Assembly: GCA_001949185.1 (NCBI GenBank)
Contig: BDGG01000005.1
Span: 2,407,249 to 2,471,248, forward strand
Direction of reading: 5' to 3'
Length of the DNA stretch: 64,000 nucleotides
DNA from: Ramazzottius varieornatus
Lineage: Eukaryota; Tardigrada; Eutardigrada; Parachela; Ramazzottiidae
Each line of letters starts with the position of its first letter. The first letter of the stretch is position 1. Positions 42,908 to 55,500 of the stretch are shown here, in pieces. Under the pieces are notes generated by a model, which saw nothing but the letters and a program-made list of their open reading frames with translations, did not search any database and was not told where the DNA came from. Made by a program: the position numbers and the translations under genes.

Positions 42908-45900
42908 GTGTTAATTCTCATGTCGTCCTGAAGAGTAAACATAACAATGAATGCCGGTAAGCATCGTTGAGGAGTTTAGTCCAAGTGTTGCGTGTCAAGG
43001 AAATGACATATGATCGACAAATAACAATAAATTCATTGCCGCCGTCTGTCAGTTGTGACAAGCATATATCCATTGTAAAACCATGCTGGACTTGGTGACA
43101 TCGTTTTCCCACACAGAGAACGTTGTTAAAAACAATGCATTACATGAGGAATGACTGTCGCGCATGCTGAAATCCCAGTTAGAAAAAGGAGTCAGAAAAG
43201 CGGGGTGTCAAGGTGTTGAGAAACGGATGACTACATCACCAACGATGCTTCCAACGTTTGGAAGTTGATCAAGAGTGTCAGTTGAGGGCATTTCAAGAGC
43301 TTATACCTGAGCGAGCTGTGCATTGTTTCTGCTGCAGGATCACTCGACTCTGTATCAACAAGAAAACACAAGAGACTCAGGTTACACCGATTAGCCGACA
43401 CAGTAAAGATTGATCAACCTACCTGCGCTGCGCGACACAGTCATTGTGTTATCAGCGGGACGGAAATGCCTTGCTGGTAATTGGCTGGGAGACATCGAAC
43501 CGTAGGCTGAAGTCGCAACGTCGCATTTCTTCTGCGTTTCTGGACTACATGCAAATTGCAAGGTAGCCCGCACATTCTGAGCGCACGTGAATAAGGCCGT
43601 CTCCGTGAATTGGGTATGCATTGCGGCATTGGTAAACCCTTAGTGACCACGATTTCCTCCAGAAATCTCTGAAAGCTTTCTTGGTTCTAGCTTTGTTTTA
43701 CGCCCACAGTTTTCCTTATTATCTTTCCAGCTCTTGTGGTGTTATTGGTTACCCCATCCTTCGGAGAAAAAATGCCTCTCATGGTCTGAGTGAAAGAAGG
43801 CATCACGTGTCAAGAAGTGATGCGTAAAGGCCTGCGCGTTTTTATGGACATCTTTGGAACTTTCGGGAATATGGTTTTTGGTTGTTATTGTTGAGCACAG
43901 TACAAAAGGGATCATGAGCTTACAACGTTTGGGAACGCCGTCCAAACTGACTCGTGAGCACAATTCGAAAGTTTTTTGTTCTCAGGGTTGATTCTTGTCT
44001 TGTGTGCACTACATATACTGCGCGTTCCGAACTACGTGCAAGTTCAGTGATACTTGGGTTTCGGCAGCCCAGTTTTCGGTACATTATTTTTGGTTCCAAA
44101 TGACCCTTTTCTGACATGAAATTTGAGAGAATATTCAGGGGCATCGGATGGTAACTTTGCCATACCTCGTCGTGGCTCAAAGTCTCAAAAGACTGTTCGC
44201 CCTTTTGGAATGATATTGCACGAAACGTCAGGGGCGATTAACCTCCGAAACAGCTTGAGGGTTTGGTGTCAAAACGATTGTATGTGTAGTTTTACGCTCT
44301 GACGTCATTCTGATGTCAGAATTTTGGACAAAAATTCGAACCCCTCTGGATCTTCCTGACGTGGCCGTTTGACCACTGGTCAGAAATCAGATCTGACTCC
44401 AGATTCGCGTTTCTCGATGTCTGTATCATGGCATCACATGAGCAGTTACAAAAAACCCCTGGGGTGCCAAAACTTCGAAACTGTTCCCTGAACAATCGCG
44501 AAATTAGTTAATGTGCCGAAAATTGGGCTGCCGAAACCCACTTGTTGGTTGGAAAACGACGATACAGATCCTGTTTTTTGGGAAAGCTTTTGACGATGCC
44601 TCGCGACCGTTTTGTTGGTTTTCCAACACATCTTGCTTTCGAAATGTCTAGAGCGGCCTTTTGGCTTTGAATATCAGTCAGCCATTAAGTTATTCCGATT
44701 TCTGAACGACAGACGTTTCAGATTAACGCGGAGCTTCCTTGTATGACACTGTGAGTGTGAGGACCTCAATGCGCTGATGCTGTGCATGCAAACCCGTGTT
44801 GCGAGACAGTCATCGAATAAATCGCGGCTTTCATATAAATAATTGGCCATGGTGTCATGCTGATCGAACCTCCGTTTGGTATCAATATAAGCCGGAATAA
44901 ACCTCGCCTGACGGCAAAAATCGATTTTTTATGACCGATGTAAGACTTTCTTCTGTTTTGAAAATCCTTCTTGCTTCTTGTTGCGGCGTACAGTAAAAGG
45001 ATCGAGGGTAGCGAGGTTTCTAGATACAGATATCCAGACTACACATTAGATTCGCTTGCACCTACTGTAGCGGCAAGCTTAGGGCAATTGACATACAGTA
45101 TATATCCTCTTTCGAGGTAGGTGGAATTAGATGACGAGACCCATTTCAAGCAGATAAGGAATGATAGAGTGTTGCACCAGTTATCACAGTAAATCAGTTT
45201 GTCGATATCTGCAGTCATCAACAAGATCTCATGTGTACCGCACCGGAAGCCTAGCTTGTTTACCGCAGGGATGATTCTTTCTTGTCGTTCTCCAACAGAT
45301 AATTGAGAGCATAGTAACACGCTTCAAAAACCAATCTTCTTGAGGAGATCTAATGAACCAGCTTGCACAGGAAGTATTTTGTCATTAGCGTACCCTGTCA
45401 CTATCTTGAAAAAGAATATTTCCCGCTGGTCATGGCTTAAGGTTGTTTCCGCCGCATGGATTTCATCGGGTTTGAAATATCGCTGGTACTACCTATTTCG
45501 CTGAGTTCTTGCTCGAGGCGGTCTTCATACTAAACCTGACCGCGTACGTTTTTTCGAAGCTCGTCTATTTGGCATCCGAACACTCTGGCGTACTCCTGGA
45601 GCGGAAAAAGGGAAAGCGGCTGGGTCTCGTCCGGATCACGGGACCCCCACCGGGGCCCTTTTCGAGCGGTGTCAAATCCTGAAGTTAAAAAGGAAAAAGT
45701 CGAAGGTAATGTCGCACTCCGGCACCCGACTTGTATCCGACGATCTTTCAGTGGTGGAACCATCCAGACTAATCGGCGCATAGGTCGCCGTTCACCACTT
45801 ACCTGCGCTGATTTGGAAATCAGCGAATCCACCAGGTAACGAACTTTTTGCATTTGCAATTCTCTTGCTGAATCATTCCATAAACCAACAAAAGACGAAG

Positions 45901-46118
45901 CAAAAGCACTGTCACACGTCTCGTCAATTTTATTACGCAATTTCTGTTGTTCCCCATTAGCTGTCAATGAATAAGATAAGTCCCTTTAGGTTGATGACCG
46001 TTAATTAAGCTACGGTCACGTATTATTGATATGTGCTTTTTGACGCTCCTCATCCTCGAGCAAAATTTGGTCACTTGGATAGACAGCTTGTTTAACACCG
46101 GTTCTTTTCTTCCATCAG
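42908..46118. other. 3.2-kb sparse region upstream of bHLH-PAS exon
   Basis: No confident gene. Minus-strand sequence at 45803-45960 has a good acceptor, an open frame and a GTAAGT donor (KIDETCDSAFASSFVGLW) and could join 45678 downward, but no start or family is visible. The 5' exons of the bHLH-PAS gene may lie in this region on the plus strand. Confidence 0.35.
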
Positions 46119-49100
46119 GTTCTCTCATGGGGAAATCGAAAAACGTCGTCGAAACAAACTCAACGCATTTATATACGAGCTGGCAGCACTAGTTCCCCTT
46201 TGCCGCGCAGTCAGTTCCAGGAAGTTGGACAAGCTGACAATTTTGAAATTGTCAGTAGATTACCTGACTAAAAGCAGCCAAAATTCTGTATCTGCATGGA
46301 ATGACCGGGTCGACACCGCTGTCGTCTCATCTGGCCGCCCTGCTCTAGATTGTGCTTCGCTACACAATTATCTTGCATCGGAAGATCTTCACCAGCTGAT
46401 TCGTATTATCGGTGGTATTGTCCTCATCATTGACTGTGCCACATTTGAATGTTATCTTACACCGGGGACACCGTCAGAGACATTTAACTCGAAATCCTCG
46501 GTTAGTCTGATATATAGAAAGTTCGGCGAAGCTAAAATAAGCCGCTTTAGCCGTCCTTAGCCGTGGATAAAGCAGCTAAGAACTTCTAGCCACGGCTAAA
46601 GCAGCTAAAATACTTCTAGCCACGGCTAAAATGTATTGTGCGTTCGAATGATTTATTGATGCCAAACTACTTTAGCCGACTCAATATCATTAAATCAATC
46701 GCACGCACAATACATTTTAGCCGTGGCTAAAAGTATTTTAGGTGCTTTAGCCGCGGCTAAAATATTTTTAGCCACGGCTAAGAACGGCTAAAACGGCTTA
46801 TTCTAGCTTCGCCGATCCTTCTATAGTCTGTTACAGTTAGCAACTCCCTTTCAAACATAAACTGCAGGTTCGCCGAAATCCTCAGACTGAAACTTTCCTT
46901 ACCGCCGTACGTAATCGTTTTTTATTGAATCTAAAACAACGGTAAACGCACACCGGGGAATTTTGGGCAAGTAAAAGGCATGTACCAGGCGGAAATGACG
47001 GCAAAGTAACGTATCAGCATTCGTAGTGGCATCAGTTGTTTCAGTATGACTTGTCCGATTCCTCCAGGCCTGGAATTTTTGGAAAGTAAAACGAGATATC
47101 CCTCCAATTCTTTCTTTGCAGTATAGTACCGAGTTCTGCCTTTAAGATCTGCTTTATAACACTTGGAATCGTCGCTGCGGACGCTCAGCAAAAATAGATG
47201 TGTCGACGCTCAAACTTTCAAAATTTCTTGACTCAGAATAAAACTACTTTTCTTCTCCAAGTCTGAACCTTTAAAATTCTGCCAAACATGACAAGCAGAG
47301 CGCCGGACTTAGTGTTCTTAAAAGCCCGGTTACAGCTTTGCTAAACGGTTTGGTTGAAAAAGGTAGCCAGGTAGAAAGGATGATCACACCCGCAAACGGA
47401 AGTCGGATTCTCATAAAGTCGAGGAGACTCTGATCCAGACCCGACACCGTATATGGATATCTAAGAGTTTGGGATACCTATCGACACCACCGTTAACAGT
47501 TTTTAATAAGTCCGGAACAGGAAAGAATTTCAACTTATCGACCTCACTAAAGTGGCGTAGTAAACTAGACGGTGTTTTTGGCGGAATTCCCATAAATTGT
47601 TTTTCAGAATTTGTGCAAGTCGGAATCAAAAGCTTTCACGCATCGATTAAATGACGCAAGATCTACGCATTTGGATACGCCAGGTTACGCTCGTCGAGGA
47701 AAAGAAAATAGAAAAATAAGTACAAGTAAAAGGTTCTTGCAGCTTCTTCTGGCCCAGTGTTCTCTTCCAAGCTTGGTCGTACATACTCGCCTGGGTCTGC
47801 AAAAACAAGAAGAGCCTATACTGTATATGCTTTAGAATTTTTTTTGCAATCAAAAAGTCTAACGCCGAGGTCAAAAAAAATTTTGAAAGTTACCCCCAAA
47901 AACGGACAAGTCATAGTGAAACACCTGATACACTGTAATCCGCTAGCGATCGAACTATGCCGGTGTGACTTAAAGTAATTGTGTACCGCTGTAAAATTTA
48001 TTTTATCCACCACTGTCACAGATCTGGCCATTTCTTCTGTCATAATATACGGAGGTCGCTGACAAGTGACCCTTTCGAACCTCAGATACCGTTTCGATTT
48101 GTTTCTCTGATCTGCTACCTAGGACACTGGCCAAACATTTGAGCCAGTGTTGATTTCAGTCTCGGGCATAAATTCTGGCCGTTCGACCAATCAAGTACAA
48201 CTGTTTCACTGAGACTGAATAGTAAAAACTAGCTTTTGTAACGCAGTTTTTGTATCAGTCTTCAGTTGACTTTTGTCGCTTGATTGATCGTGGCACCGCA
48301 GTAGATCTCTCATAACAAGAAATTATCTTACCAACTTGGAACCGGAACATGGTCTGGGAACCTGTTGGTCACCATATCTAAGTGGTGAAGTCGTCTTGAT
48401 GGTAGGTTTGATCAACATTGAACTTGACAAGCTCCGTATCCCAGTACAAGCTAATCACTATTCTATAGCGGACACAGCCTAGGCCGAATTGTCTGCAAAC
48501 CTTGAGAGCCCTCTGGAGCATGTCCGGTTGCTCTCAGTTCACTAGGCCAATGTCCCAACAAGCACCTTAGACCAAAGGAAATCGAAACGGTATCTCACGA
48601 TCCGGAAGGGCTCATTTTATGTGTTTCGTTCACTGCACTATACTGGAAAACATCTGTGGAAGAATCGATATTTTTCCAGAGGTCAGCAGCGAATACGAGT
48701 CTTAACAACTTCATTCATGCAGACGACGCGTCTATGATATGCGAACACTTAGAGAAAATTTCTTCCGTCTCCACCCACTCGAAAGAGCTCGTAACATTTG
48801 TGTGTCGTATGCGCCGCTCCCTCTGGCTAACCACGGGAAACACTTCGGACTCCCATGGACCTTATGCTAAAGCGACACTTGTGGGAACAATCAAGCTATC
48901 CATGCAGGCTAATGGTTCCAGTTCTGGCTTCGCATCTGTCCATGACCTTTCTGTTCGACAAAATGTGTTCGTAGCGCTGGCTCAGCCTCTGGCCGAACTC
49001 AATGTCCCTAGATTTCTGGTAGCCAGCGAACCAGTGGACTTTTTTTATCGTCTGACAACACAAGCCAAGTTCATCGTGGTGGAAGAAGAGTTTGCAAATA

Positions 49101-49561
49101 TTCTGGGTTACTCGGTTGAAGATTTAATCGGACGGTCTCTGTATGAAATATGCCATACGGAAGAACTTGCGATCATAGCTAACAGTCATCGCCATTTGTT
49201 GCATCCAAGTCTTGAAAGCGAGCCTGACGTCGTTGAACGGCATCGTTTCCTGACCAGAAGTAACAATATCATTTTGGCGCGAACCATGTGGCAAGCGTCT
49301 CGAAATCCGATGTCTGGCTTCATCGAGGCTATTCTAGTTCGCTCTACAATTATTGACGAACGACACGTGTCCGGAGACACTGTTCCTCGATTTCCGGTTT
49401 CCCGACCACCTCGCTGTACAGAACCTATTCCGCAGTTTCGGACGGAACTTTCGACGCAGCATGCAGTAACAGAAATCCCACCCGATATTCTGCAGCGACC
49501 TCAACATTGGCATATTCGGTCTTCACGACTAACTAGATTATCGACTTCGCCAACCGCGTAA
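46119..49561 (+). CDS. bHLH-PAS factor of the ARNT/BMAL (cycle) class, partial model
   Basis: Class II bHLH-PAS proteins are dimer partners of clock, hypoxia or AhR-type factors. An exon opening at 46119 encodes a bHLH: SHGEIEKRRRNKLNAF, ELAALVPLC, RKLDKLTILKLSVDYL, very close to ARNT/BMAL including the His-Glu-Arg contacts. The same exon starts PAS-A (EDLHQLIRIIGGIVLIID) and must end before about 46505, where a foldback element begins. The next clear exon runs from about 48605 to the stop at 49561: rest of PAS-A (LILCVSFTALYW, SLNNFIHADD) and PAS-B (TQAKFIVVEEEFANILGYSV, DLIGRSLYEI, NNIILARTMWQASRNPMSGF). The exact donor and acceptor are not resolved, and 5' exons are missing. The protein ends about 60 residues after PAS-B, without the long BMAL transactivation tail. 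Divergent copy or partly decayed gene. Confidence 0.72.
46525..46813. repeat. Foldback element built of TAGCCGTGGCTA units
   Basis: Ends GGCGAAGCTAAAATAAGCCG and CGGCTTATTCTAGCTTCGCC are inverted. Between them CTTTAGCCGTGGCTAAA-type palindromes recur about six times. Weaker inverted match (TATAGAA..) extends outwards to about 46510 and 46833. Lies in the presumed bHLH-PAS intron. Confidence 0.82.
46834..48083. other. Presumed intron of the bHLH-PAS gene
   Basis: About 1.25 kb with short ORFs on both strands and no supported feature. Confidence 0.35.
48084..48595. mobile_element. 512-bp element with 17-bp terminal inverted repeats
   Basis: AGATACCGTTTCGATTT at 48084-48100 and its exact complement at 48579-48595. 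Partial pairing continues inside (ACACTGGCC against GGCCAATGT). No coding capacity seen. Ends about 10 bp before the second bHLH-PAS exon. Confidence 0.68.
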
Positions 49562-49864
49562 TATATGAATGGAAAGGTCATGGTGATTATACCAGTCACC
49601 TGAAATAGCCCGCATCTAAAAAAATTTCCCCCACGCTCTGGCACTAAGCCATTCGGCCCGCGACGTCACCCAACGGCAGACAGTGGGCCAAACGACAATC
49701 GTCCATTGAGAGCAGATGTTTACCTTTCCGGTGATACTGTTTGCCTCCTTTTTTTTGGAGAAAGTACCTCTGCCTTCAGCTGTTGTTTCAAACACCAAAT
49801 TCTGCCTCTTATTTTCGCGGCTGGTTTCACTGTGCTTATCTGACCTTCTGACTTCGTCAATTTT

Positions 49865-50503
49865 ATGCAACTCTTGGATTGGGTTTCGACCAAAACTTTC
49901 AGTCGGCTAATTTTGTTGTTGTTGCTTATTAGTTCAAAGTCTCAGTCTACCCAGAACGAACGTCTGCAGCGACTGCGACTGTGGTACTTGGTAAACTCTC
50001 GGCAAGCCGCCCGTGCAAAGCCAGAGCCTTCTCGGGATGCAGAAAAATGGTACCGGAAGCGGAGGTTTTCGAGAAATCCAGCACCTTACAGTCTTGAGTT
50101 TCTTAATCATCTCATGATCGTGTGGTTTCGTACAGCTATATTTCAGTAAGTTCGTTCATAAATCAGTGCAGGGAGGTATCTATTGGCCACGCGCGGTGTC
50201 AAGCTGAAGTTGGCCACGATGAAGGTAACACAGCTAACGCCGAAGACCACGCGGTATCCCGCAAACAAGTAAACTTGCTACCACTCATAACACTGAGTTG
50301 TTCTCGACTCAATTGTTTTCCAACTTCCATACTATATTTTCTTGGTTCAGTATCCTATTTACTATCTCACATAAAATTATTGGCCGGATATCTGTTCACA
50401 GGAAGTCGGAATCGACGCAAAACTGGAAAAGGTGCGAAGTGAAAAAACTCACAACTTTCGGAGTTTTCACGATCATTTTGAAAAATTATTTTCCAGTATG
50501 TGA
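49865..50503 (+). CDS. Candidate secreted small protein or peptide precursor
   Basis: Three exons with strong splice sites join in frame to 159 aa: 49865-50145 (donor GTAAGT), 50172-50268 (donor GTAAAC), 50402-50503 ending in TGA. The N-terminus MQLLDWVSTKTFSRLILLLL with ISSKSQS looks like a signal peptide. The rest is basic, with possible dibasic cleavage sites (YRKRRF, SRK) and one or no Cys pair. I recognise no family. It lies between the bHLH-PAS gene and a 2-kb gene-poor stretch. The alternative is a chance chain of ORFs; the 26-nt first intron (50146-50171) is suspiciously short, which weakens this model. Confidence 0.3.
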
Positions 50504-51399
50504 CTGAGCTCCTGAAGTTTTGTTGTTGACAATAATTAGAACTGAGTCTGAGCTACCCAAGAAGGGGTCGGAAACGTGAATGTGCCGTTCAGAACCATAG
50601 CTAGAGTTCTCGGCAGAAAACCGTTTTCCCGGCAAATGGCTAGATTTAATAGTTTTAATTCATTTGCCGAGCCAGTTGGGCAGTCCTGTGGCCTTTTTCA
50701 ATCTTTCCAGACTGCTCAGATACTTTTAGGCCTATCTATATCAAATCGGGGATCGCAACTCAAGCACATGATTCTGTAGACTGCGTTTTAGTCGCGGCGA
50801 CATGTCTTCCCCACCGGAAGTCATATCAGTCGACTGTTCAAAGCTATTTCTTGCTGTATCGTATCGAATTGTGGCTCATTCAATGCGGACTAAGCAACGG
50901 AAAAACAGTAATCTGAGTTTTTCGACGTCGAAGTTCGAGGTGGTAGCAAGTTGGCTGGGACAGGGTGTATTTCTAGGGGTAGAGATCCGTTTCATGAAAG
51001 TACCTTTCTGCATCACACATCGTACGGCTTGATGGTCTGATCCTGCTCCTGCGTATGATGACTTCGCCAAGTGTGTGAAGCATTATAGTAGTTCAGAGCT
51101 TGCTTATTGTAAGACTGGGGAATTTTATCAATGTTACATCAATAAAGTTTGCCAGTCTGAAAATAAGCAGTCTCCAAACAGGGTCGCGGATAGGCTCCTA
51201 TATGAAATTTCACAAGTCCATGACGTGCACCTGAAAGTCACACACAAATTTCACCGATGTAAAATTGGTGAAAATCCCTTGTCGATAAATAAGCAAGCTC
51301 TATACAGGCACGAATACTACCAGCCTCATTTTTGGCGTTGGGATCGCCCACAGAAAATAAAATAGAACTGGCTCTCTTCCCCAGGAGGATGAACAGGTA
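50504..51399. other. Gene-poor spacer
   Basis: About 900 bp of AT-rich sequence with short ORFs only. A small hairpin (TTTCACCGATG...TTGGTGAAA) lies near 51249. Confidence 0.35.
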
Positions 51400-51590
51400 C
51401 AGTGGTGGCCCTAAACATTTTTAATTCTTTTCAGCAGTCAGAAATCCAAATGTCTGGCGGTTCCGGGTCGTCAGGTTGGGTTACATTGCACTAGAAAATT
51501 CCGTAACGGTTCCGCTTTGCTCCCCCAGCCGAGGCCACACATTTGAAATTGGACTGCCAAAAACAATTGAAATTGTTGGGGCCACCACTG
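51400..51590. mobile_element. 190-bp MITE-like element, ends CAGTGGTGGCCC
   Basis: CAGTGGTGGCCCTAAACATT at the left and AATTGTTGGGGCCACCACTG at the right are inverted with few mismatches. CAGTG ends recall Tc1/mariner, and TA precedes the left end, but AA follows the right end, so the target duplication is not intact. Confidence 0.62.
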
Positions 51591-52206
51591 AAGAGGTCGG
51601 ACAGGAAGCTGTATACGCGAACAGCCCTCATTCGGAAGTGTCAACGGAGCTTGTCCACCCAGAAATAGGAGCGTTTGTGCCTGACTTACTTCGTCATCCC
51701 GTAAGTGCTTGATTCCTCCAGTCAGCACAAGCTACCAAGAAGTCACGTATACGTTGCAATGGAAAAGCTGCCAAGCGGCATAATCAAATGTCTGTGCGAT
51801 GAATAAACGGAGGCATATCGGAAAGCTTCGCTGCAAGTTCGGACATCGCTAGCGGAGGGACTGAGGGCTGTTGCAGCAGCCCTTTCCGTATTCAGGACTA
51901 GGTAACTTACCTGATATGGTCTACCTTTCCCTGCACATCAATCTGTTCTAAAAAAACTGCGTTTGGGCTGATGCCTTTGATTGCACTGGGTTCGTATTTC
52001 TCTCGCGGATACTTGCGACACTGCTCAAGCTTCCTGGTTTCTCGTACGCGTTGAGTTATTCTTGGTATATTGCACCTGTGTATTGCACCAAAAGTTGAAA
52101 CTTTTGAAGCCGGACGTCAGTAGTCATTTAGCTGGTGGAAGGATGACACCTTTCAAACATCTCCTTATCAGACGGCGTAGCTTGCTGCTTGCTGCTTGGA
52201 CTTGTA
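51591..52206. other. Spacer upstream of family B copy 2
   Basis: About 615 bp with no supported gene or repeat. Confidence 0.35.
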
Positions 52207-52411
52207 GTACACGCACGACGAGAAATTATGGGCCAGTAAAGATTATGGGACCAGGCCTTTTCGCTACGGCGGTGCGGAAGCACGTACGTACGTGACAGAT
52301 TCATAGTAATGCACTTTTCGACACTTTTTACGTTTGAATTTCCATTTTGCCGTCTTTTCCGCCTGGTCCCATAACTTTTACTGGCCCCATAATTTCCCGT
52401 CGTGCGTGTAC
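52207..52411. repeat. Family B inverted-repeat element, copy 2
   Basis: GTACACGCACGACGAGAAAT and ATTTCCCGTCGTGCGTGTAC are inverted; arms also share ATGGGCCAGTAAAGATTATG. Same family as 22639-22857. Ends 130 bp before the CCDC180-like start codon. Confidence 0.82.
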
Positions 52412-52540
52412 AGCGTTTTTGGCTTCGTGTGTGAGAAAAGTGTGGATGTTGCAGAGCAACACTTCAAGCTTCCTGCGGAGGCATAAAATTGTGGGCGAGA
52501 CCTCTGGCTTTCATCTGAGATCAGTCAGCTGCACGATGAA

Positions 52541-55500
52541 ATGGGAGATAAGGAAAACCAGGAAGTAGCTTTTCTTGTCCAGTTACTGCCAGACAACTAT
52601 GCGCCTTCGAAAGATTTCACTGGTATCTCGACACGTATCTACGAGCGTCGGAAAGCTTTCTTCGGCGATCAAAGTTCCCTTCTGTGTAAGGAGCTGGATA
52701 TTGTCGGAATCGAAATCGAAGAGAAGCTAACTTGTTGCCTTAAAACCCTGAATAATTTTATCGCGCTTAATGAGGCCGAACTGGACAAACTTGCCAGCGA
52801 CAGCGATCCTCGAGACAGGCCTGTCAATGAACAAGAAGCGTATGGGCAAGGAGCAAGATTCTCGTTGGCAGAGTTCGATGAATGTACGAAGAGGGCAAAA
52901 GAACTGATAAAGTGCCGACGCGACCTGATCGAACAGACTCAAGCCGTGGTCGAAAGCCTCGAGAACCATCGTGCGAAAGAAATCACGAAGTTATTCGATG
53001 TGTATGTTCCGAGAATTTTGGAAGGCTCTCACCTGCTGCAAGAAGATGCATGTCGTATTATGGAACAGGAAATGTTGGCCATCAACCAAGTTATCCTGCG
53101 GAACCGACGTGCGTACATTGCGTTGTTCGAGCAGCTGTCCGCTCAGGCAGCCTATCGAGAGAAAGCGTGTGTTGAGACATTCAAGTTGCACAAGTTGGAA
53201 TGGAAAGAGTTGGAAGTTCGGAGAGCGATTGAAAAGATGGGAGAAGCTCTGGAAAGCCACTGCAAGTTGGACCAGAGCCATGTTGATGCGTTGCTGGAGC
53301 CAACACGGAAATACCAGGAAGACCTAGCTTGGAAGAAGGCAGGCATAGTTGCCGAGTTAGAGAACTTGGTTCCACCTGCTGTAACTGTTAGCAAGTGCCG
53401 GAAGTGGGTCGAGGATATGGAAGCTGTGATATCGGAAATATACGACACCGCGCTGGAAGGTCCGTACAGGTATAACATTATCAAATTAGCTATAACGTAT
53501 TCTGTCTTTTTGTGGATCTGGATAGTGTATGAAGCTAGAGCGTGGGTTGCGATAGTTTGTCGTTAACAGCGCGTTGTACTGCGCACCGTCAAACTGTGCA
53601 AATGCGCAACGCGCGAGTTGATCAGATATGACGTGAACGTTCGGTCGCATTCGATTCTGCACGCAAAGGAACGAAGGAGAGAAACTTTCTCCGTTATTTT
53701 CTAGGCGTGTTGAAAGTGAGGAAGTACATCGAAGATCGGCATCTGAATTACTTCGATGAGGTGGTCAAGCTAGCTGATCTTTTGAAGAAGAATTTGCAGT
53801 TTTCGGGTGAGGATATCCGGTTCAGTTTCGCCGAGCCCTGCTTATTCATGTCCGCAAGCCGGCAAGCCCAGTTCGACAACGATCTGCAGTATTACACATG
53901 GGAACTCAACGTCAAGATGGATGAGGAAATCCGGGATGTTCAAAGTGTATTCGGGTTCTGTCATGGGGCGACATGGCACTGGGAGTTACATCTGACCAGC
54001 GTTGCCAAGGCCGAAACGTTTCTGGATGCCCAACTTGAAAAGCAGCGAACGTTACTCAAGACAATGTACGATGCGAAGACTGCACCGAAGCTGCGGACTA
54101 TCTTGGAGGCTCTTCGACGCGCCGGCACATCCGCTACGGTTGTCACCCAGCAGACAGCTGCAGGCAGTGCAGCAAAGGAAGTCGATGGTCAACTAAGGGA
54201 TTCGTGGAAGAAATCATTAACCTATTTCGGCTCTTACCCATCGATTGTCCGAGTTCTTATGAAGGTACAGCGCAACCAAGTAGCCGTGCTGTTACCCCGA
54301 CCAGCCTTGCTCGTTAACTTTGTTTGATCTGTGATCAAACGTATCGTAACAGATACGTAGAAACAACGTCAATTTACTTCACGCCCTCCATATTTCGAAC
54401 ACACCGGAACGGAATCGGCTAAATCCTGTTTCGTTAATCAGATGATCAGACTAATTGAAAATGGGTGTTGTCCAAAAGCTAATTTTTTCTCAACTTCTGA
54501 ATTCAAGAGTCATTGTTCTTGGATTGATACCAAGATGAGCAAAAAGCAGAGTTTTCATCCGGAATCTTTTTTTAGTATTTAGTTTGGTCTTTTGTTCAAG
54601 GCTTCCGTTGAAAGTGCAAGGTCCATCTTGTACTATTGAGCTCTCGCAAATAACATTAGCACAGCACTTTTTTTCCGCGGTGTATACTTCTTTAAAGTGC
54701 GAACTTACGTGCATAGTCATATGTACTTTTATATTACACAGGGGTACGAAGAACGACTGTGTGCTTACATGCAAGTATCCATGAAGAAGTCGATTGTCGC
54801 ACCTGCGATCGAACCCTTTTCTCCAAGCCAGCCGCCTCCACCGCCGAAGACTGATCTCAACTCGAAGCCGACTGGTCGGAAACTGCCGGATATCCCTGTC
54901 GACGGCGAAGAAAAAGCCTCGTTATTGTCGTTTGGCATTACCCCGGCCGACGAAGAAAATCTCGGTATCCGGATGAAAGGCCTACCAATTTTCCCCGATG
55001 ACCCACGGCCCAAGCCACTACCCGAAACACTGTCGACACCGTCTGGTGTCACGTTTGAGCCACGACCCAGCACCATCGAAGAATGCTTCCGGTTCGGAGT
55101 GTTCTCCCAAGCGCTACTCCCAAAAGGCCAGGCAGCTCCCCATACCGACTCGAATCAGACATTACTGATAGAAACTGCATCGCAAGCAGACATGACAAAA
55201 GACGTCAATGTTACCACATATGTACCGAAGAAACTAGGCTTGCTGAACCTAGACGCGTTGGTGGAAAGATCGAAGATGAGTTCAAAGCTGCTGGTCGAAG
55301 AAACAAAGCACGGTCTAACCAGGAAGTTCTTGATTCATTTGGCCGAACAATGGACCGCACTGCTGACGTCGAGTTCGAACAGTTTTCTCGAGACGAAGAA
55401 GGAAGCATTCGAGCTGGAGATGCAGACCAGACTACGCTGTTCAGCATTGCGCGTGACTGTGTTCGTGGAAGCTGTGGCTAGACAGCGACTGGAAGAACTC

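Noticed and set aside
45530-45967. 146-codon minus-strand ORF as an intact gene
   Set aside because: It begins at a non-ATG codon and contains a good donor (GTAAGT) and acceptor inside; the spliced pieces give no recognisable protein, so it is only noted as a possible fragment.
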